A DNA stretch of 64,000 nucleotides, taken from contig NZ_JAOEAL010000001.1 of NCBI RefSeq assembly GCF_029835735.1, positions 4,154,001-4,218,000 on the forward strand, in the 5' to 3' direction. The translations under genes were made by a program, and so were the position numbers. This DNA is from Shewanella sp. GD04112 (GTDB lineage Bacteria > Pseudomonadota > Gammaproteobacteria > Enterobacterales > Shewanellaceae). The notes beneath the pieces were generated by a model that saw only the letters and a program-made list of their open reading frames with translations, made no database searches and was not told the origin of the DNA. Positions 1 to 8,647 of this stretch are shown one piece after another; position 1 is the stretch's first letter, and each line of letters starts with the position of its first letter.

Positions 1-479
1 CCCCAGCACATCATATCCGCCACATATTGCGGGGTGATCATATCGAGGAATTCACCCGCGGTAGGCATGCCTGAGTCATTCAAATCGACCAAGAGTTTAC
101 GCGCGGTACGCAAACCATCGTTCAGTTTGAAGCTGTTATCCATATAAGGATCGTTGATGAGCCCCTTCCAACCCACTGTGGTACGCGGCTTTTCAAAATA
201 AACACGCATCACCACTTCGAGCTGATCTTGATAACGTTCTCTTAGCGCAACCAGTCTCTGGCCATATTCCAATGCGGCCTTAGGATCATGGATTGAGCAA
301 GGACCAATGACGACTAACAAACGATCATCTTGGCGAGCGAGAATGTTATGAATGCTTTGACGGGCGTTAAACACAGTTGCAGCAGCGTTTTCGGAGGCAG
401 GAAATCGTTCTAGAATCGCAATCGGTGGAAGTAACTCTTTGACTTCATTAATGCGAACGTCATCATTTTGGTAATACAT
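1..479 (-). CDS. aroG: 3-deoxy-7-phosphoheptulonate (DAHP) synthase, 5' part only
   Basis: This gene begins at 479 and runs off the left edge, so only about the first 159 residues are present. The N-terminus (MYYQNDDVRINEVKELLPP) and the blocks RLLVVIGPCSIHDP, VMRVYFEKPRTTVGWKGL and GEFLDMITPQY follow E. coli AroG almost residue for residue. The family condenses phosphoenolpyruvate with erythrose 4-phosphate, the first step of the shikimate pathway, in the cytoplasm. GPCSIHDP and KPRTTVGWKG contribute to the PEP site. The N-terminal segment carries the feedback-binding region in AroG-type enzymes. A GGAG lies 9-10 bases before the ATG. I cannot tell Phe-, Tyr- or Trp-sensitive type from this fragment, so the AroG assignment is by similarity only. 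Confidence 0.93.
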   Translation of the reverse strand, partial: MYYQNDDVRINEVKELLPPIAILERFPASENAAATVFNARQSIHNILARQDDRLLVVIGPCSIHDPKAALEYGQRLVALRERYQDQLEVVMRVYFEKPRTTVGWKGLINDPYMDNSFKLNDGLRTARKLLVDLNDSGMPTAGEFLDMITPQYVADMMCW

Positions 480-788
480 AATTTACTGCTCCAACTCTCG
501 TGTTTAGGCTATTTTTATCGCTGCAATAGGGGATCTCAACTGCAATACTGAGTTCAATTTATCCAGTCTGCGCCGTTAATGCAACCAAGTTGTCTCCATT
601 TCAAAAAATCAGCTATAACGTCTTGTTTTAACATATTTTTAAAAAATACAAATTCAAATATTTCAATATGATACTCGCATTGAAGTCTATGCCGTGTTTG
701 ACGAAAAACCAAAGTGCTAGCGAAAGCCAAAAATAAAAAACCTCCTTTGCCAGTAGTCAAACGCAAACAAAGGAGGTTGAGTAAAGGA
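480..788. other. Intergenic region upstream of aroG
   Basis: AT-rich 309-base gap that must contain the aroG promoter (transcribed leftwards) and the terminator of the TPR lipoprotein gene at 727-778. I looked for a TyrR-type box and a leader-peptide attenuator and found neither. A 70-codon open frame on the minus strand (554-766) includes the terminator T-run and looks like chance. Confidence 0.5.
727..778 (-). terminator. Rho-independent terminator of TPR lipoprotein gene
   Basis: Perfect 11-bp stem: AACCTCCTTTG at 739-749 pairs with CAAAGGAGGTT at 768-778, with an 18-base loop. Read on the minus strand it is followed by a T-rich run (727-740). It lies 11 bases past the stop of the gene at 789. 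Confidence 0.85.
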
Positions 789-1976
789 TTAATGTTGCTG
801 CATGGCCTGCAGTTTTGCCTGATAGCGATGTTTATCTGTGGCTTCGCGGCTTAGTGCCATCGCTTTTTCCATATTGAGTTTGGCACGTTTTTCATCGCCC
901 AGCGCCCAATAGGTGCGTGACAGGCCAAAGAAAAACTCATGCCGATAATCGGCTTTATCCACGGCCCTTTGATACCAAGCGAGCGCCTCGCTGTATTGGT
1001 GTTCGTCATAGGCCTGTTCGCCCATATCGTAGTAGTAATAAGGATTACGAATACGCGCTAACTCCAACACTTTATTGACCTGCGCCCACTCTTCTAAACG
1101 GCCCTGATCACCTAAAATCACCGCCAAGTTATAAAGCGTCGTCATATCATCGGCATCATATTTGAGCGCATAGCGATAGACTTGTTCTGCCCGCTTTTCA
1201 TCGCCCTTGTGGCGATAAATCACGGCTAAGGTGTTGAGCGCAGGAATAAAGTGTCCAGATTTTAAGCCGGCTTTAATCAGCGCATAGGCGCGGTCTAAAT
1301 CCCCTTCGACCAGAGATTCAGCGGCCATATTGTTATAAAACATGCTGGTTAAGGTCTGGCGATTGATTTGCACTTTGTTGTAGCCTCGCAGAGCTCGCTC
1401 GGGCATAAAGTCGACCAGAATCGCATGGGCCGACACATACACTGTGTGTACGCTCTCGGCGGGTAACAAGCGTAGATTGACATGGCCGTTGATCAGATAG
1501 AACTCGCCCTGTTTGTCCCACACGGGTTCAATCGCAATATCCTGAAACTCAGTGCCAATTTTAAACACATCCGCTAAAGCCGACGTCATCACCACCAACG
1601 ACATACAATTTCCGGCGCGCTGGGCATAGGTTTCGCTGGCGGTTTGAGTCAAATTATCTTGATAGTGAAAATCGCTGTGACCGCCGAGCTGATTGGCATT
1701 GATATAACTGGCTAACCATTCATGCACCGCGACAGGATTTTTCGTCGATAAGCTGTAACGGTCGTAGGCTCGCCTGACATCGGCGGCCACAGAAGGTGGA
1801 AGGCTAAAAATATCCTCGACGCTAGGAATATTACTGACAGATTTAAACAACGGATCTGCAAATAGGGCATCAATTTCATCATCGCTAGGTTTTGGGGCTG
1901 TCGAGCTGCAACCCCATAAGAGTAAAAGTAATAATGAGCAGATTATGCCGCTAGAGATGGTGCGCAGTTGTATCAT
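789..1976 (-). CDS. TPR-repeat lipoprotein with transglutaminase-like segment
   Basis: 395 residues. A hydrophobic leader ends in a lipobox-like LLWGC (Cys23), so the protein is probably lipid-anchored on the periplasmic side. The middle part contains QRAGNCMSLVVMTSAL (Cys124), which resembles the cysteine helix of transglutaminase-like/SirB1-type folds. Residues about 215-390 form tetratricopeptide repeats of the FIPALNTLAVIYRHKGDEKR and ALAWYQRAVDKADY type, a protein-interaction scaffold. It is a single gene with its own terminator. The family is common in Shewanella and Vibrio but I know of no assigned function. Whether the cysteine is catalytic cannot be decided, because a matching His/Asp pair is not obvious by eye. 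Confidence 0.8.
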   Translation of the reverse strand: MIQLRTISSGIICSLLLLLLWGCSSTAPKPSDDEIDALFADPLFKSVSNIPSVEDIFSLPPSVAADVRRAYDRYSLSTKNPVAVHEWLASYINANQLGGHSDFHYQDNLTQTASETYAQRAGNCMSLVVMTSALADVFKIGTEFQDIAIEPVWDKQGEFYLINGHVNLRLLPAESVHTVYVSAHAILVDFMPERALRGYNKVQINRQTLTSMFYNNMAAESLVEGDLDRAYALIKAGLKSGHFIPALNTLAVIYRHKGDEKRAEQVYRYALKYDADDMTTLYNLAVILGDQGRLEEWAQVNKVLELARIRNPYYYYDMGEQAYDEHQYSEALAWYQRAVDKADYRHEFFFGLSRTYWALGDEKRAKLNMEKAMALSREATDKHRYQAKLQAMQQH

Positions 1977-2094
1977 GAGATGTCCCCCAGACCATAAGGC
2001 TCCTATTTGAGCTTATTACACTTGGCCAAAAAGACGTCATAAAATGGTTACAAAAAATAACGGCCTGCCACAAAGGATTGCGGCAACTTGAAAG

Positions 2095-2442
2095 TTAACG
2101 CTGCCCCGGAGGGTCAACCTTGATATACACATCCTGCTGCTGATAACGATAGGGGCGGTAGTTATCCTGACCACAAGTAAAGTAAGGGTAAGGCTTTACC
2201 TGGGCGATACAACCGAGTGGCAGAGCCTGCAAAATTTGAATTTGCTCCTGCCTTCTCAAGGATTCCTGCCATTCATAATCTTTTAGCACTTGGTCGCGCA
2301 CGGCAAAGGCATCGAAAGGCTCATCCGAGCGAGTCACTACGACTTGCCCCGCAAAAGCGGGCAAGGCTAAGAGTGCACTCAGAATCCCCCCAAGCAAACA
2401 GGTGCGTCTGAGTGGTGCAGTGGAATCAAAGAATAAGCGCAT
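2095..2442 (-). CDS. Small exported protein of unknown function
   Basis: 115 residues with a typical signal peptide: basic start, hydrophobic stretch LLGGILSALLALPAFAG and an A-F-A cleavage site near residue 31. The mature part is about 84 residues, rich in Gln, Tyr and Arg. It has two cysteines (LPLGCIAQV and YFTCGQDNY) that could form a periplasmic disulfide. The start is preceded by AAGGAG on the minus strand (2446-2451). I do not recognise the family. The gap to the lipoprotein gene downstream is 118 bases, so co-transcription is possible but unproven. Confidence 0.7.
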   Translation of the reverse strand: MRLFFDSTAPLRRTCLLGGILSALLALPAFAGQVVVTRSDEPFDAFAVRDQVLKDYEWQESLRRQEQIQILQALPLGCIAQVKPYPYFTCGQDNYRPYRYQQQDVYIKVDPPGQR

Positions 2443-2483
2443 TGTTCACTCCTTGTGGTATCAGCATGGCAGTCGAAGACCCA

Positions 2484-2513
2484 TAAAAAAAGCAGAGCAC
2501 TTGGCTCTGCTTT
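2484..2513 (-). terminator. Rho-independent terminator of amtB
   Basis: AGCAGAGC (2491-2498) pairs with GCTCTGCT (2504-2511), loop of five bases. A run of seven T follows on the minus strand. It is located 45-75 bases after the amtB stop. Confidence 0.88.
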
Positions 2514-2558
2514 ACTATCCTCTTATCCCTTAGAGGCATCAAGTCATATCAACACCAG

Positions 2559-3809
2559 TTAGCCCGCACTTTTGACAGTCACAAACTCTGGGTAAGCGTC
2601 GATACCACAGTCAGACGCATCCATACCGTTATATTCTTCTTCCTCTGTAACACGGATGCCCATGGTCATCTTGAGTACAAACCACACCGCAAACGACGCG
2701 CTAAATACCCATGCGAAGATAATTGCTGCGCCAGTTAATTGCGCTGTGATAGTCGCGTCGGCATTCGATAAGGGTACACACATCAAACCGAGGAAACCCG
2801 CAACACCGTGCACAGAAATCGCGCCCACTGGGTCGTCAATCTTGATTCTGTCCAGACCCACGATAGAGAACACGACTAAACCACCAGCCACCACACCAAT
2901 CACACCCGCCATCAGCAGCGAAGGCGACAGCGGATCCGCAGTAATCGCCACTAAGCCCGCCAGAATGCCGTTGAGGATCATAGTTAAGTCCGCTTTACCC
3001 CAAATCATTTTGCACACAACTAGGGCAGAGATAGCACCAAAAGCGGCCGCGGTGTTAGTGTTTACGAAGACCTTAGCGACAGAGCTAGCGTTAGCCGCAT
3101 CTGAAACCATTAATTGTGAGCCACCGTTGAAACCAAACCAGCCCATCCACAGGATAAACATCCCTAAGGTCGCCATTGGCAGGTTAGAGCCTGGGATTGG
3201 GTTGACTTGGCCGTTAGGGCCATATTTACCCTTACGAGCACCGAGCAGTAACACCCCAGCGATAGCCGCTGCAGCACCTGTCATGTGCACAATACCGCTA
3301 CCTGCAAAGTCTACAAAACCTAAGCTAGAGATAAAGCCTTTACCCCAAGTCCAATAGCCTTCAACTGGGTAGATAATGCCTGTCATCACCACGGAGAAGA
3401 ACAGGAAAGCCCATAACTTCATTCGCTCCGCCACGGCGCCAGAGACAATCGACATCGCCGTTGCCACAAACACCACTTGGAAGAAGAAGTCAGATTCCAA
3501 GGCATGGTTTGCATCGTCGGCTTGTGAACCAATCAGCGTACCGAGTGAAGGCAACCAACCGCCTTCAGCATTGTCGACGTACATAATGTTGTAGCCAATC
3601 AATAGGTACATCACACAGGCAATCGCGTATAACACCACGTTTTTAGTTAAAATTTCGGTGGTATTTTTAGAGCGCACTAGGCCGGCTTCGAGCATGGCAA
3701 AACCCGCCGCCATCCACATAACCAAAGCGCCTGAAATCAAAAAATAAAAGGTGTCGAGTGCAAAGCGCAGTTCAGAGACTGTCACGCCTAATTTTGTTAG
3801 TTCTTCCAT
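2559..3809 (-). CDS. amtB: Ammonium transporter AmtB
   Basis: 416 residues from the ATG at 3809, which I chose because a strong GGGGGCGGAAG ribosome site precedes it. The longer frame to 3866 would run back into glnK. Amt/MEP proteins are trimeric inner-membrane channels conducting NH4+/NH3. About eleven membrane segments are visible. The paired pore histidines of the family appear in GSGIVHMTGAAAAIAG and GAISVHGVAGFLG. The N-terminus lacks a cleavable signal peptide but begins with an extra hydrophobic helix. The gene follows glnK by 10 bases, the usual arrangement in which the PII protein plugs the channel when nitrogen is plentiful. Assignment is secure. Confidence 0.97.
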   Translation of the reverse strand: MEELTKLGVTVSELRFALDTFYFLISGALVMWMAAGFAMLEAGLVRSKNTTEILTKNVVLYAIACVMYLLIGYNIMYVDNAEGGWLPSLGTLIGSQADDANHALESDFFFQVVFVATAMSIVSGAVAERMKLWAFLFFSVVMTGIIYPVEGYWTWGKGFISSLGFVDFAGSGIVHMTGAAAAIAGVLLLGARKGKYGPNGQVNPIPGSNLPMATLGMFILWMGWFGFNGGSQLMVSDAANASSVAKVFVNTNTAAAFGAISALVVCKMIWGKADLTMILNGILAGLVAITADPLSPSLLMAGVIGVVAGGLVVFSIVGLDRIKIDDPVGAISVHGVAGFLGLMCVPLSNADATITAQLTGAAIIFAWVFSASFAVWFVLKMTMGIRVTEEEEYNGMDASDCGIDAYPEFVTVKSAG

Positions 3810-3819
3810 CTTCCGCCCC

Positions 3820-4158
3820 CTATAGCGCTTCAGTGTCGAGTTCACCCGTACGAATACGGATAGCATGTTCTAAGTCGATAACGAAAATCTTTCCGTCACC
3901 AATTTTTCCCGTATGAGCCGCACTGGTAATCGCCTCAATCAGCATGTCGAGATTTTCTGCTTTAGTGGCAATTTCTAGTTTTACTTTTGGCAAAAAATCC
4001 ACCTGATACTCGGCGCCACGATACAACTCTGTGTGCCCCTTTTGACGGCCAAAACCTTTAACCTCGGTCACCGTCATCCCCTCAATACCAATACCGGCGA
4101 TAGCTTCACGGACATCATCCAATTTAAATGGCTTGATGATAGCGCTGACTAGTTTCAT
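3820..4158 (-). CDS. glnK: Nitrogen regulatory protein PII (GlnK/GlnB)
   Basis: 112 residues, the normal PII length. The start at 4158 follows a GGAGGTCAGG ribosome site; an upstream extension of 17 codons has no such site and is not part of PII. PII trimers sense 2-oxoglutarate and ATP/ADP and bind AmtB, NtrB and GlnE. The T-loop with the uridylylated tyrosine is present (ELYRGAEYQVDF, Tyr51), as is the GKIGDGKIFV nucleotide-binding B-loop. I name it glnK because it is co-transcribed with amtB; sequence alone does not separate it from glnB. A candidate sigma-54 promoter and NtrC site lie upstream. Confidence 0.95.
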   Translation of the reverse strand: MKLVSAIIKPFKLDDVREAIAGIGIEGMTVTEVKGFGRQKGHTELYRGAEYQVDFLPKVKLEIATKAENLDMLIEAITSAAHTGKIGDGKIFVIDLEHAIRIRTGELDTEAL

Positions 4159-4203
4159 CCTGACCTCCAAAAACGCGATTGTTATTAACTTGTAGCCAAG
4201 ATA

Positions 4204-4220
4204 ATTCAATCATTAGGCCA
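4204..4220 (-). promoter_or_regulatory. Candidate sigma-54 promoter for glnK-amtB
   Basis: On the minus strand the sequence TGGCCTAATGATTGAAT gives TGGC and TTG at the spacing of a -24/-12 element (consensus TGGCAC-N5-TTGC). The -12 element reads TTGA rather than TTGC, so the match is imperfect. It lies 46-62 bases before the glnK start. Confidence 0.5.
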
Positions 4221-4283
4221 GAATTTTAATTAATTGATTTTAAATAAATAATAAAGAATACACTTGAATTAATCGATTAAAAA

Positions 4284-4300
4284 TGCACCAGACTTGTGCA
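4284..4300. promoter_or_regulatory. Candidate NtrC-binding palindrome
   Basis: TGCACCAGACTTGTGCA matches the 17-bp NtrC operator form TGCAC-N7-GTGCA exactly in both arms. It lies about 65-80 bases above the proposed sigma-54 promoter, a normal enhancer distance. A weaker copy (TGAGC-N7-GTGCA) sits at 4327-4343, 43 bases away, that is on about the same face of the helix. Confidence 0.7.
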
Positions 4301-4482
4301 AGCGTGAGGGCGACGCACTCTTTTAGTGAGCAATTTAAGTGCACGCCATATTCGACCTTTGCCCTATTGGTGAGGCTGCCCAATTAGGGTTTACTAACAG
4401 TGCAAAAAACAAACAATTCACGAAACAAGCAGAGCAATCGCTAAACGATGCCTTTATTCCACCCGCGCAGAAGGAACGCCCG

Positions 4483-5025
4483 ATGTTAAAACCCGAAGAA
4501 TGTGTACTCGTTATCGTCGATGTGCAGGGAAAGCTCGCTCAGATCATGGATAACTCAGCCAAGCTTCATCAGCAGTTGAGTACACTTATCCAAGGCGCAC
4601 AGCTGCTTGAAATCCCCATCCTCTGGCTCGAGCAATTGCCCGCCAAACTTGGCTCGACCAGCGAAAAGTTAAAAACCTTGCTCGAAAGAACTGGCTCGCC
4701 CATTGCCAAGCAGCACTTTAGTGGTTGGTATTGTGATGAATTTGCCAATGCATTAACCCAAACTCGGCGCAAACAGGTCTTGCTTGCGGGGATAGAAACC
4801 CATGTTTGCGTGTACCAAACCTGCCGCGATCTGCTCGACCAGCACTACTCGGTGCATCTCGTTGCCGATGCAGTGTCTTCCCGCAGCGTTGACAATAAAC
4901 AGCTGGGCATTCAGATGATGACCGCCAAGGGAGCCACACTCACCAATGTGGAGTCACTGTTGTTTGAACTGCAACATGAAGCTCAGGGCGATAGATTTAA
5001 GGCGCTGATTAAATTGATTAAATAA
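4483..5025 (+). CDS. Isochorismatase-family cysteine hydrolase
   Basis: 180 residues from the ATG at 4483, which has AGAAGGAA upstream; the frame stays open to 4339 but that extension has no family resemblance. Family landmarks: catalytic Asp13 in VLVIVDVQGKL, a central Lys in PIAKQHFSGWYCD, and the nucleophilic Cys in LLAGIETHVCVYQTC. The fold hydrolyses isochorismate, nicotinamide or related amides. This short form resembles the YcaC-like subgroup whose substrates are mostly unknown. The gene is transcribed away from glnK; the NtrC site at 4284-4300 lies between them, so nitrogen control is possible but only inferred. Confidence 0.88.
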   Translation: MLKPEECVLVIVDVQGKLAQIMDNSAKLHQQLSTLIQGAQLLEIPILWLEQLPAKLGSTSEKLKTLLERTGSPIAKQHFSGWYCDEFANALTQTRRKQVLLAGIETHVCVYQTCRDLLDQHYSVHLVADAVSSRSVDNKQLGIQMMTAKGATLTNVESLLFELQHEAQGDRFKALIKLIK

Positions 5026-5045
5026 GGTTGACTAAATAAGGCGAG

Positions 5046-5069
5046 AAGAGAGCTTATTCAAGCTCTCTT
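5046..5069. terminator. Hairpin between convergent genes
   Basis: AAGAGAGCT (5046-5054) pairs with AGCTCTCTT (5061-5069), six-base loop. It sits between the stops of the isochorismatase gene (+) and the lipoprotein-like gene (-). Flanking T-runs are short, so termination is likely but weak. Confidence 0.55.
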
Positions 5070-5075
5070 TAGTAT

Positions 5076-5810
5076 TCAAAACGCGGCAACACAAACGGCA
5101 TAGTTGGCACTATTGGCATAACTGCGAGAACTATAGCCGCTAGGGGCGACAGAGATAATGCCGGCCACGAATTCCGTCTCATTGACAGTGCTAGACCAAG
5201 AGTCAATCGTCGAGCTCCACTGCGCACGTTGATAGGCTGCGCGACTCTCGCCGTACCCATAGAGAGTGTTTAACTCCTGCTCTGTTGGCCTGCGCCAATT
5301 GTCTTTACCGCCAAATTCGAGTGAAGCCAACTTTTGGCACCAGCGGTCAAACTGTCCATCGACACCAATCTTGGCCTCATGACCCTTTGCTGCTTCGGTG
5401 CCGGGTAAGATGACGCCTTTACCGTCCTGACGAAACAGGGCATATTCCCCTCGGCTCGGGCCAAATACAAACTCCTCCTGCACGTTAAACGTCATCGCAT
5501 AGCTATCGCCACTGTTGTTGGCATCATCTTGCTTAAGATAACCCAAGGCGTTCATCACGGCGATGGAAGGCGAACTGCTAAACCATTTCGTCTGGCGATC
5601 ACTTTTATCGTAAAGCGCTTTGATTTTTAAGCAATAGGTTGATGCAAGAGTACGATCGTTATTATCGAGGCCACCATCAAAGCTAGTATCGATTGGCGTA
5701 CCTTCGACGTGGCCACATAGGGGAATTTGCTCATTTTGGCGACATTCTGTCAGTAAAAACAACAGCACTATGGCACTGCTGAACATGGCGATTTTAGTGG
5801 GATTAATCAT
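5076..5810 (-). CDS. Exported protein with DUF1566-like C-terminus
   Basis: 244 residues. The leader IAMFSSAIVLLFLLTEC could be a lipoprotein signal, but Glu before the Cys is atypical for a lipobox, so membrane anchoring by lipid is doubtful. The C-terminal third (NWRRPTEQELNTLYGYGE, then WSSTIDSWSS, then SANYAVCVAAF) fits the DUF1566/Lcl C-terminal pattern of a short C-type-lectin-like fold found in many proteobacterial surface proteins. Six cysteines in the mature part suggest disulfides. Role unknown. It stands alone between a convergent enzyme and the next exported protein. Confidence 0.7.
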   Translation of the reverse strand: MINPTKIAMFSSAIVLLFLLTECRQNEQIPLCGHVEGTPIDTSFDGGLDNNDRTLASTYCLKIKALYDKSDRQTKWFSSSPSIAVMNALGYLKQDDANNSGDSYAMTFNVQEEFVFGPSRGEYALFRQDGKGVILPGTEAAKGHEAKIGVDGQFDRWCQKLASLEFGGKDNWRRPTEQELNTLYGYGESRAAYQRAQWSSTIDSWSSTVNETEFVAGIISVAPSGYSSRSYANSANYAVCVAAF

Positions 5811-5903
5811 GACAACAAACCTTAATCCAGTGTTGATAAAAAGACAGTACAGCTAATCCAGAATTCCCTCCCAGATCAGCCTTAAGTGATTGGCTCCATT
5901 AGG

Positions 5904-6713
5904 CTATAGCGCTTTAACCACGGCTTCCTGCACCAACAGTTTGTCGTTCTTGTAAACCAATAGCTCACCTATGGGTCTTTCTTCGGCGCTGAGCACTATC
6001 ACATCACAGACATAGAGATAGGGGCCGCTTTTAAACTGGAAGGAATGATTACCGCCATTACCATCGAGGACTAACTTCCCTTTTTTGAGGACTAAATCAG
6101 GTTTCTCGCTCATGGATTTGCCTTTTGCCCAGGCGGCATAACGGTATTGCTGACGGTCGAGGGCATCGACACGAATGATGAATCGCGCGGTTTCCCACGC
6201 CAGCTCTGGGCTAGCAAACTCGCGCACACTCTCGTGTAGCATCGCTTTTTGCTGCGCGATCAGTTCATCCCTTAACTTGGTTTCCTCAGGGCTTTGGTAG
6301 TTAATACCCGAGATTTTGCCATCGAAATCCAACCAGACACTGCCGTGATCGAGCATAATGCCGCGCCAGCCCATAGTCTCCCAGTTATTCTCTGTGGTCG
6401 AATTGGCGATTTGACTCAGCAACTTGCTATCAAAGACTTGCTGAAATCTCGTCAGCAATTGCTGTGGATTTTGCACATCGGGGAGTGGGTATTCCCGCTG
6501 GAGGGGATAAGAGATTTGCTCGGCAATCGCCTGACGATCACCCGCCTTGGCCGCATCAATCAAGGCTTGCACCTGCGGCACGTATTCCGCCTCTAGGGCA
6601 GCCAAAGCCTGGGGTGCAATGCTAAGACTCCCTAGCAGCAAGCCCGTATAAAGCCCTAAACGTGAGGGTCGGTTAACCGCTGAAAAACCTTGATAAAACG
6701 GGCGACAAGACAT
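5904..6713 (-). CDS. Exported protein of unknown function
   Basis: 269 residues. A long basic n-region is followed by LGLYTGLLLGSLSIAPQALA, a signal peptide with cleavage near residue 38. The start has AAAGGAATAAATC before the ATG. The mature protein is predicted periplasmic, mixed alpha/beta, with a charged central helix (ETKLRDELIAQQKAMLHESV). I do not recognise the family. It precedes the DUF1566-like gene by 93 bases on the same strand and may share its transcript. Confidence 0.65.
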   Translation of the reverse strand: MSCRPFYQGFSAVNRPSRLGLYTGLLLGSLSIAPQALAALEAEYVPQVQALIDAAKAGDRQAIAEQISYPLQREYPLPDVQNPQQLLTRFQQVFDSKLLSQIANSTTENNWETMGWRGIMLDHGSVWLDFDGKISGINYQSPEETKLRDELIAQQKAMLHESVREFASPELAWETARFIIRVDALDRQQYRYAAWAKGKSMSEKPDLVLKKGKLVLDGNGGNHSFQFKSGPYLYVCDVIVLSAEERPIGELLVYKNDKLLVQEAVVKAL

Positions 6714-6847
6714 GATTTATTCCTTTAAAGTCAAAAACATCCAAATTAAGACTTGGCAAGGATACCATAGCTAAGGAGGGATAAACATAAACAATCCCAC
6801 CCAAGCCTATGTGTTAAAAGCCGAATCACAGCCTCTCTATCACCCCG

Positions 6848-7552
6848 TTAGGCCAGCAGCAAATTAGACACGATCGCTACCGCCACCGACATAAAGATCA
6901 CCCCAATCACCCCATCGATAATAGGCGTGAGTCGTTGCAGTTTTTGCTGCACCTTGGCTTTAGAGAGCATCAACGCCAGAAAGCCAAACCAGAGCAGTGA
7001 CAACACAAATAACATTAACGCGGCAGCGAATTTAGTCACGGGTGTCACGCTCGGGGTGATCAAGGCGGAGAACAAGGTTAAGAAAAACACTAAGGCTTTG
7101 GGATTCAATAAATTGGTATAAAGTCCCCTCATAAAACCCTGTTTGGGTGATAAAGTGTTTACCGCACCCGCAGTGGGCATATCAACGCTAGTTTCCGATG
7201 TTGTTTCAAATCCAGAGGGATTTGCGCCCTCGCCGTTCAATACGGTTTTGGGTTTACTGAAAAAAGCCACCGCAGCCTTAAGCGCACCAAATCCCATCCA
7301 CGCCAAATACGAAGCGCCCAGCAATTGCACTAACAGATACAAGGTATGGGAGCTTTTAATCACTAAGCTGACGCCAGTTAAACTCAAAATGGTATGGGCT
7401 AAAATCGCCACCGATATTCCCGCCGCCGTGGCGACTGCGGTGTTTCGCGGCTGCGACGTAGCAATCTTCACCATAATGGCAAAATCCGGCCCAGGGCTAA
7501 CTAAGGCTACGCAATGAATAACGGCTAAGGTGACTAACAGGGATACATCCAT
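6848..7552 (-). CDS. LysE/RhtB-family amino-acid exporter
   Basis: 234 residues from the ATG at 7552 with GGAG upstream (a TTG one codon earlier is less likely). About six membrane segments. The N-terminal signature HCVALVSPGPDFAIMVKIA and the GASYLAWMGFGAL block are typical of LysE/RhtB exporters, which pump out amino acids such as lysine, threonine or homoserine lactone-like compounds. A 35-residue hydrophilic insert (about residues 98-133) between helices 3 and 4 is longer than usual. Substrate cannot be predicted. An AraC regulator lies 111 bases upstream on the same strand and may control it. Confidence 0.88.
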   Translation of the reverse strand: MDVSLLVTLAVIHCVALVSPGPDFAIMVKIATSQPRNTAVATAAGISVAILAHTILSLTGVSLVIKSSHTLYLLVQLLGASYLAWMGFGALKAAVAFFSKPKTVLNGEGANPSGFETTSETSVDMPTAGAVNTLSPKQGFMRGLYTNLLNPKALVFFLTLFSALITPSVTPVTKFAAALMLFVLSLLWFGFLALMLSKAKVQQKLQRLTPIIDGVIGVIFMSVAVAIVSNLLLA

Positions 7553-7663
7553 CAATAGGGCTCCGCAAAACAGATAAGAACGTTAGTATGCCCAAGCCTG
7601 TAGCATCTGCATTGTAAGAAATTGCACACGGCTAATTTACCGAGACAAATTATACCAACCGTA

Positions 7664-8494
7664 TTAAAGCATGCGCCGCTGAAATTGGACGGGTGAGAGT
7701 AAAAAGGCCTGCTTGAACGCCTTATTTAAATGACTCTGGTCGAAAAAGCCTAACTGCTGCGCCACATCTGCCACTAAGGCACCATGGGTTAAGGACTTTT
7801 TCGCTAACTCTAATCGCACTCGCTTCAGGTAGGCGTGGGGTGTCATTCCAGTCGCCAGTTTAAATTGGCGTAAAAACTGGAACTTACTCAGGTTAACCTC
7901 ATCGGCGAGCGCCTCAAGCTGAGTGTTTTGCCACGGCTCATCGTGAATTTTCTGTTTGATGCGATTTAACTGCTGCCATGATAACCCCCTATCCTGCCGT
8001 AAATTCAGCATTCCCGTGGGATGGCGCGTCAATAACAGCTGCATAAAGTTCAGCAGGTGCGACTCGGCCGCAAGCTCAGAACATTGACCTTGGATAAGCA
8101 CATCATGTAGCTGGATAAAGTATTGATATAAAGCTGGATCATCCACCATGGGCGCATTAAAGAAATGGGCCTTGAGCCCCATCTCTTGGCTAATACTGTT
8201 CATATACTCCACGGGGATCGACATCACCTTAACCCGATAACCTTCGGCGTCGCGGCTTTGTCCATCATGGGTTTCATCGGGATTGAGGGTCGACAGCCCA
8301 TGTTGCCCGAGCTGATAACGACTGCCCTTATTGATAAATTGCTGCGCCCCTTGGGTCACCACGCCTAAGTGATAATCCAGATGCACGTGTTTATCAAAAC
8401 TGAAATGCGTAAATTCCGCCTGACTCAGTTCAATGCCCGAGAGGCTGGGATGGCGCCAGTAATTGATATTTTCAACGGGAGTCACACGGCTCAT
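7664..8494 (-). CDS. AraC-family transcriptional regulator
   Basis: 276 residues. N-terminal cupin-like sensor (about 20-150, with HVHLDYHLGVVTQGAQQF) and a C-terminal double helix-turn-helix (about 175-275) with LEALADEVNLSKFQFLRQFKLATGMTPH quoted here in two parts: the first helix-turn-helix is centred on EVNLSKFQFLRQF, the second on VAQQLGFFDQSHLNKAFKQ. Architecture matches AraC regulators that respond to small molecules and often neighbour LysE exporters. Its position just upstream of the exporter gene suggests that as target, but no operator was identified. Confidence 0.88.
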   Translation of the reverse strand: MSRVTPVENINYWRHPSLSGIELSQAEFTHFSFDKHVHLDYHLGVVTQGAQQFINKGSRYQLGQHGLSTLNPDETHDGQSRDAEGYRVKVMSIPVEYMNSISQEMGLKAHFFNAPMVDDPALYQYFIQLHDVLIQGQCSELAAESHLLNFMQLLLTRHPTGMLNLRQDRGLSWQQLNRIKQKIHDEPWQNTQLEALADEVNLSKFQFLRQFKLATGMTPHAYLKRVRLELAKKSLTHGALVADVAQQLGFFDQSHLNKAFKQAFLLSPVQFQRRML

Positions 8495-8602
8495 AGGGCA
8501 AGCTTAATCTCACTCTGCAAACACAACTTTAGATACTACTCATTCTAGCCGCCGAGATCTTGGTCGGAATAGTAAAATATTGCAGCGTCCTCCCCAAAAA
8601 TG

Positions 8603-8628
8603 CAAAACGCCCGAATGCGGGCGTTTTG
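8603..8628. terminator. Strong hairpin terminator
   Basis: Perfect 11-bp stem CAAAACGCCCG / CGGGCGTTTTG with a four-base loop, 20-45 bases after the stop of the gene at 8648. On the minus strand the stem ends in TTTTG. A and T tracts at both ends would allow weak bidirectional action. Confidence 0.8.
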
Positions 8629-8647
8629 TGAAAACCAACATGCTGGA

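Noticed and set aside
554..766. 70-codon minus-strand frame upstream of aroG, Phe-rich, possible leader peptide
   Set aside because: Its Phe codons come from the terminator T-run of the neighbouring gene. It has no ribosome site and no attenuator-like pairing with the aroG start.
2656..3357. Long plus-strand frame antisense to amtB (233 codons)
   Set aside because: Shadow of the transporter's codon usage, with no ribosome site and no family resemblance.
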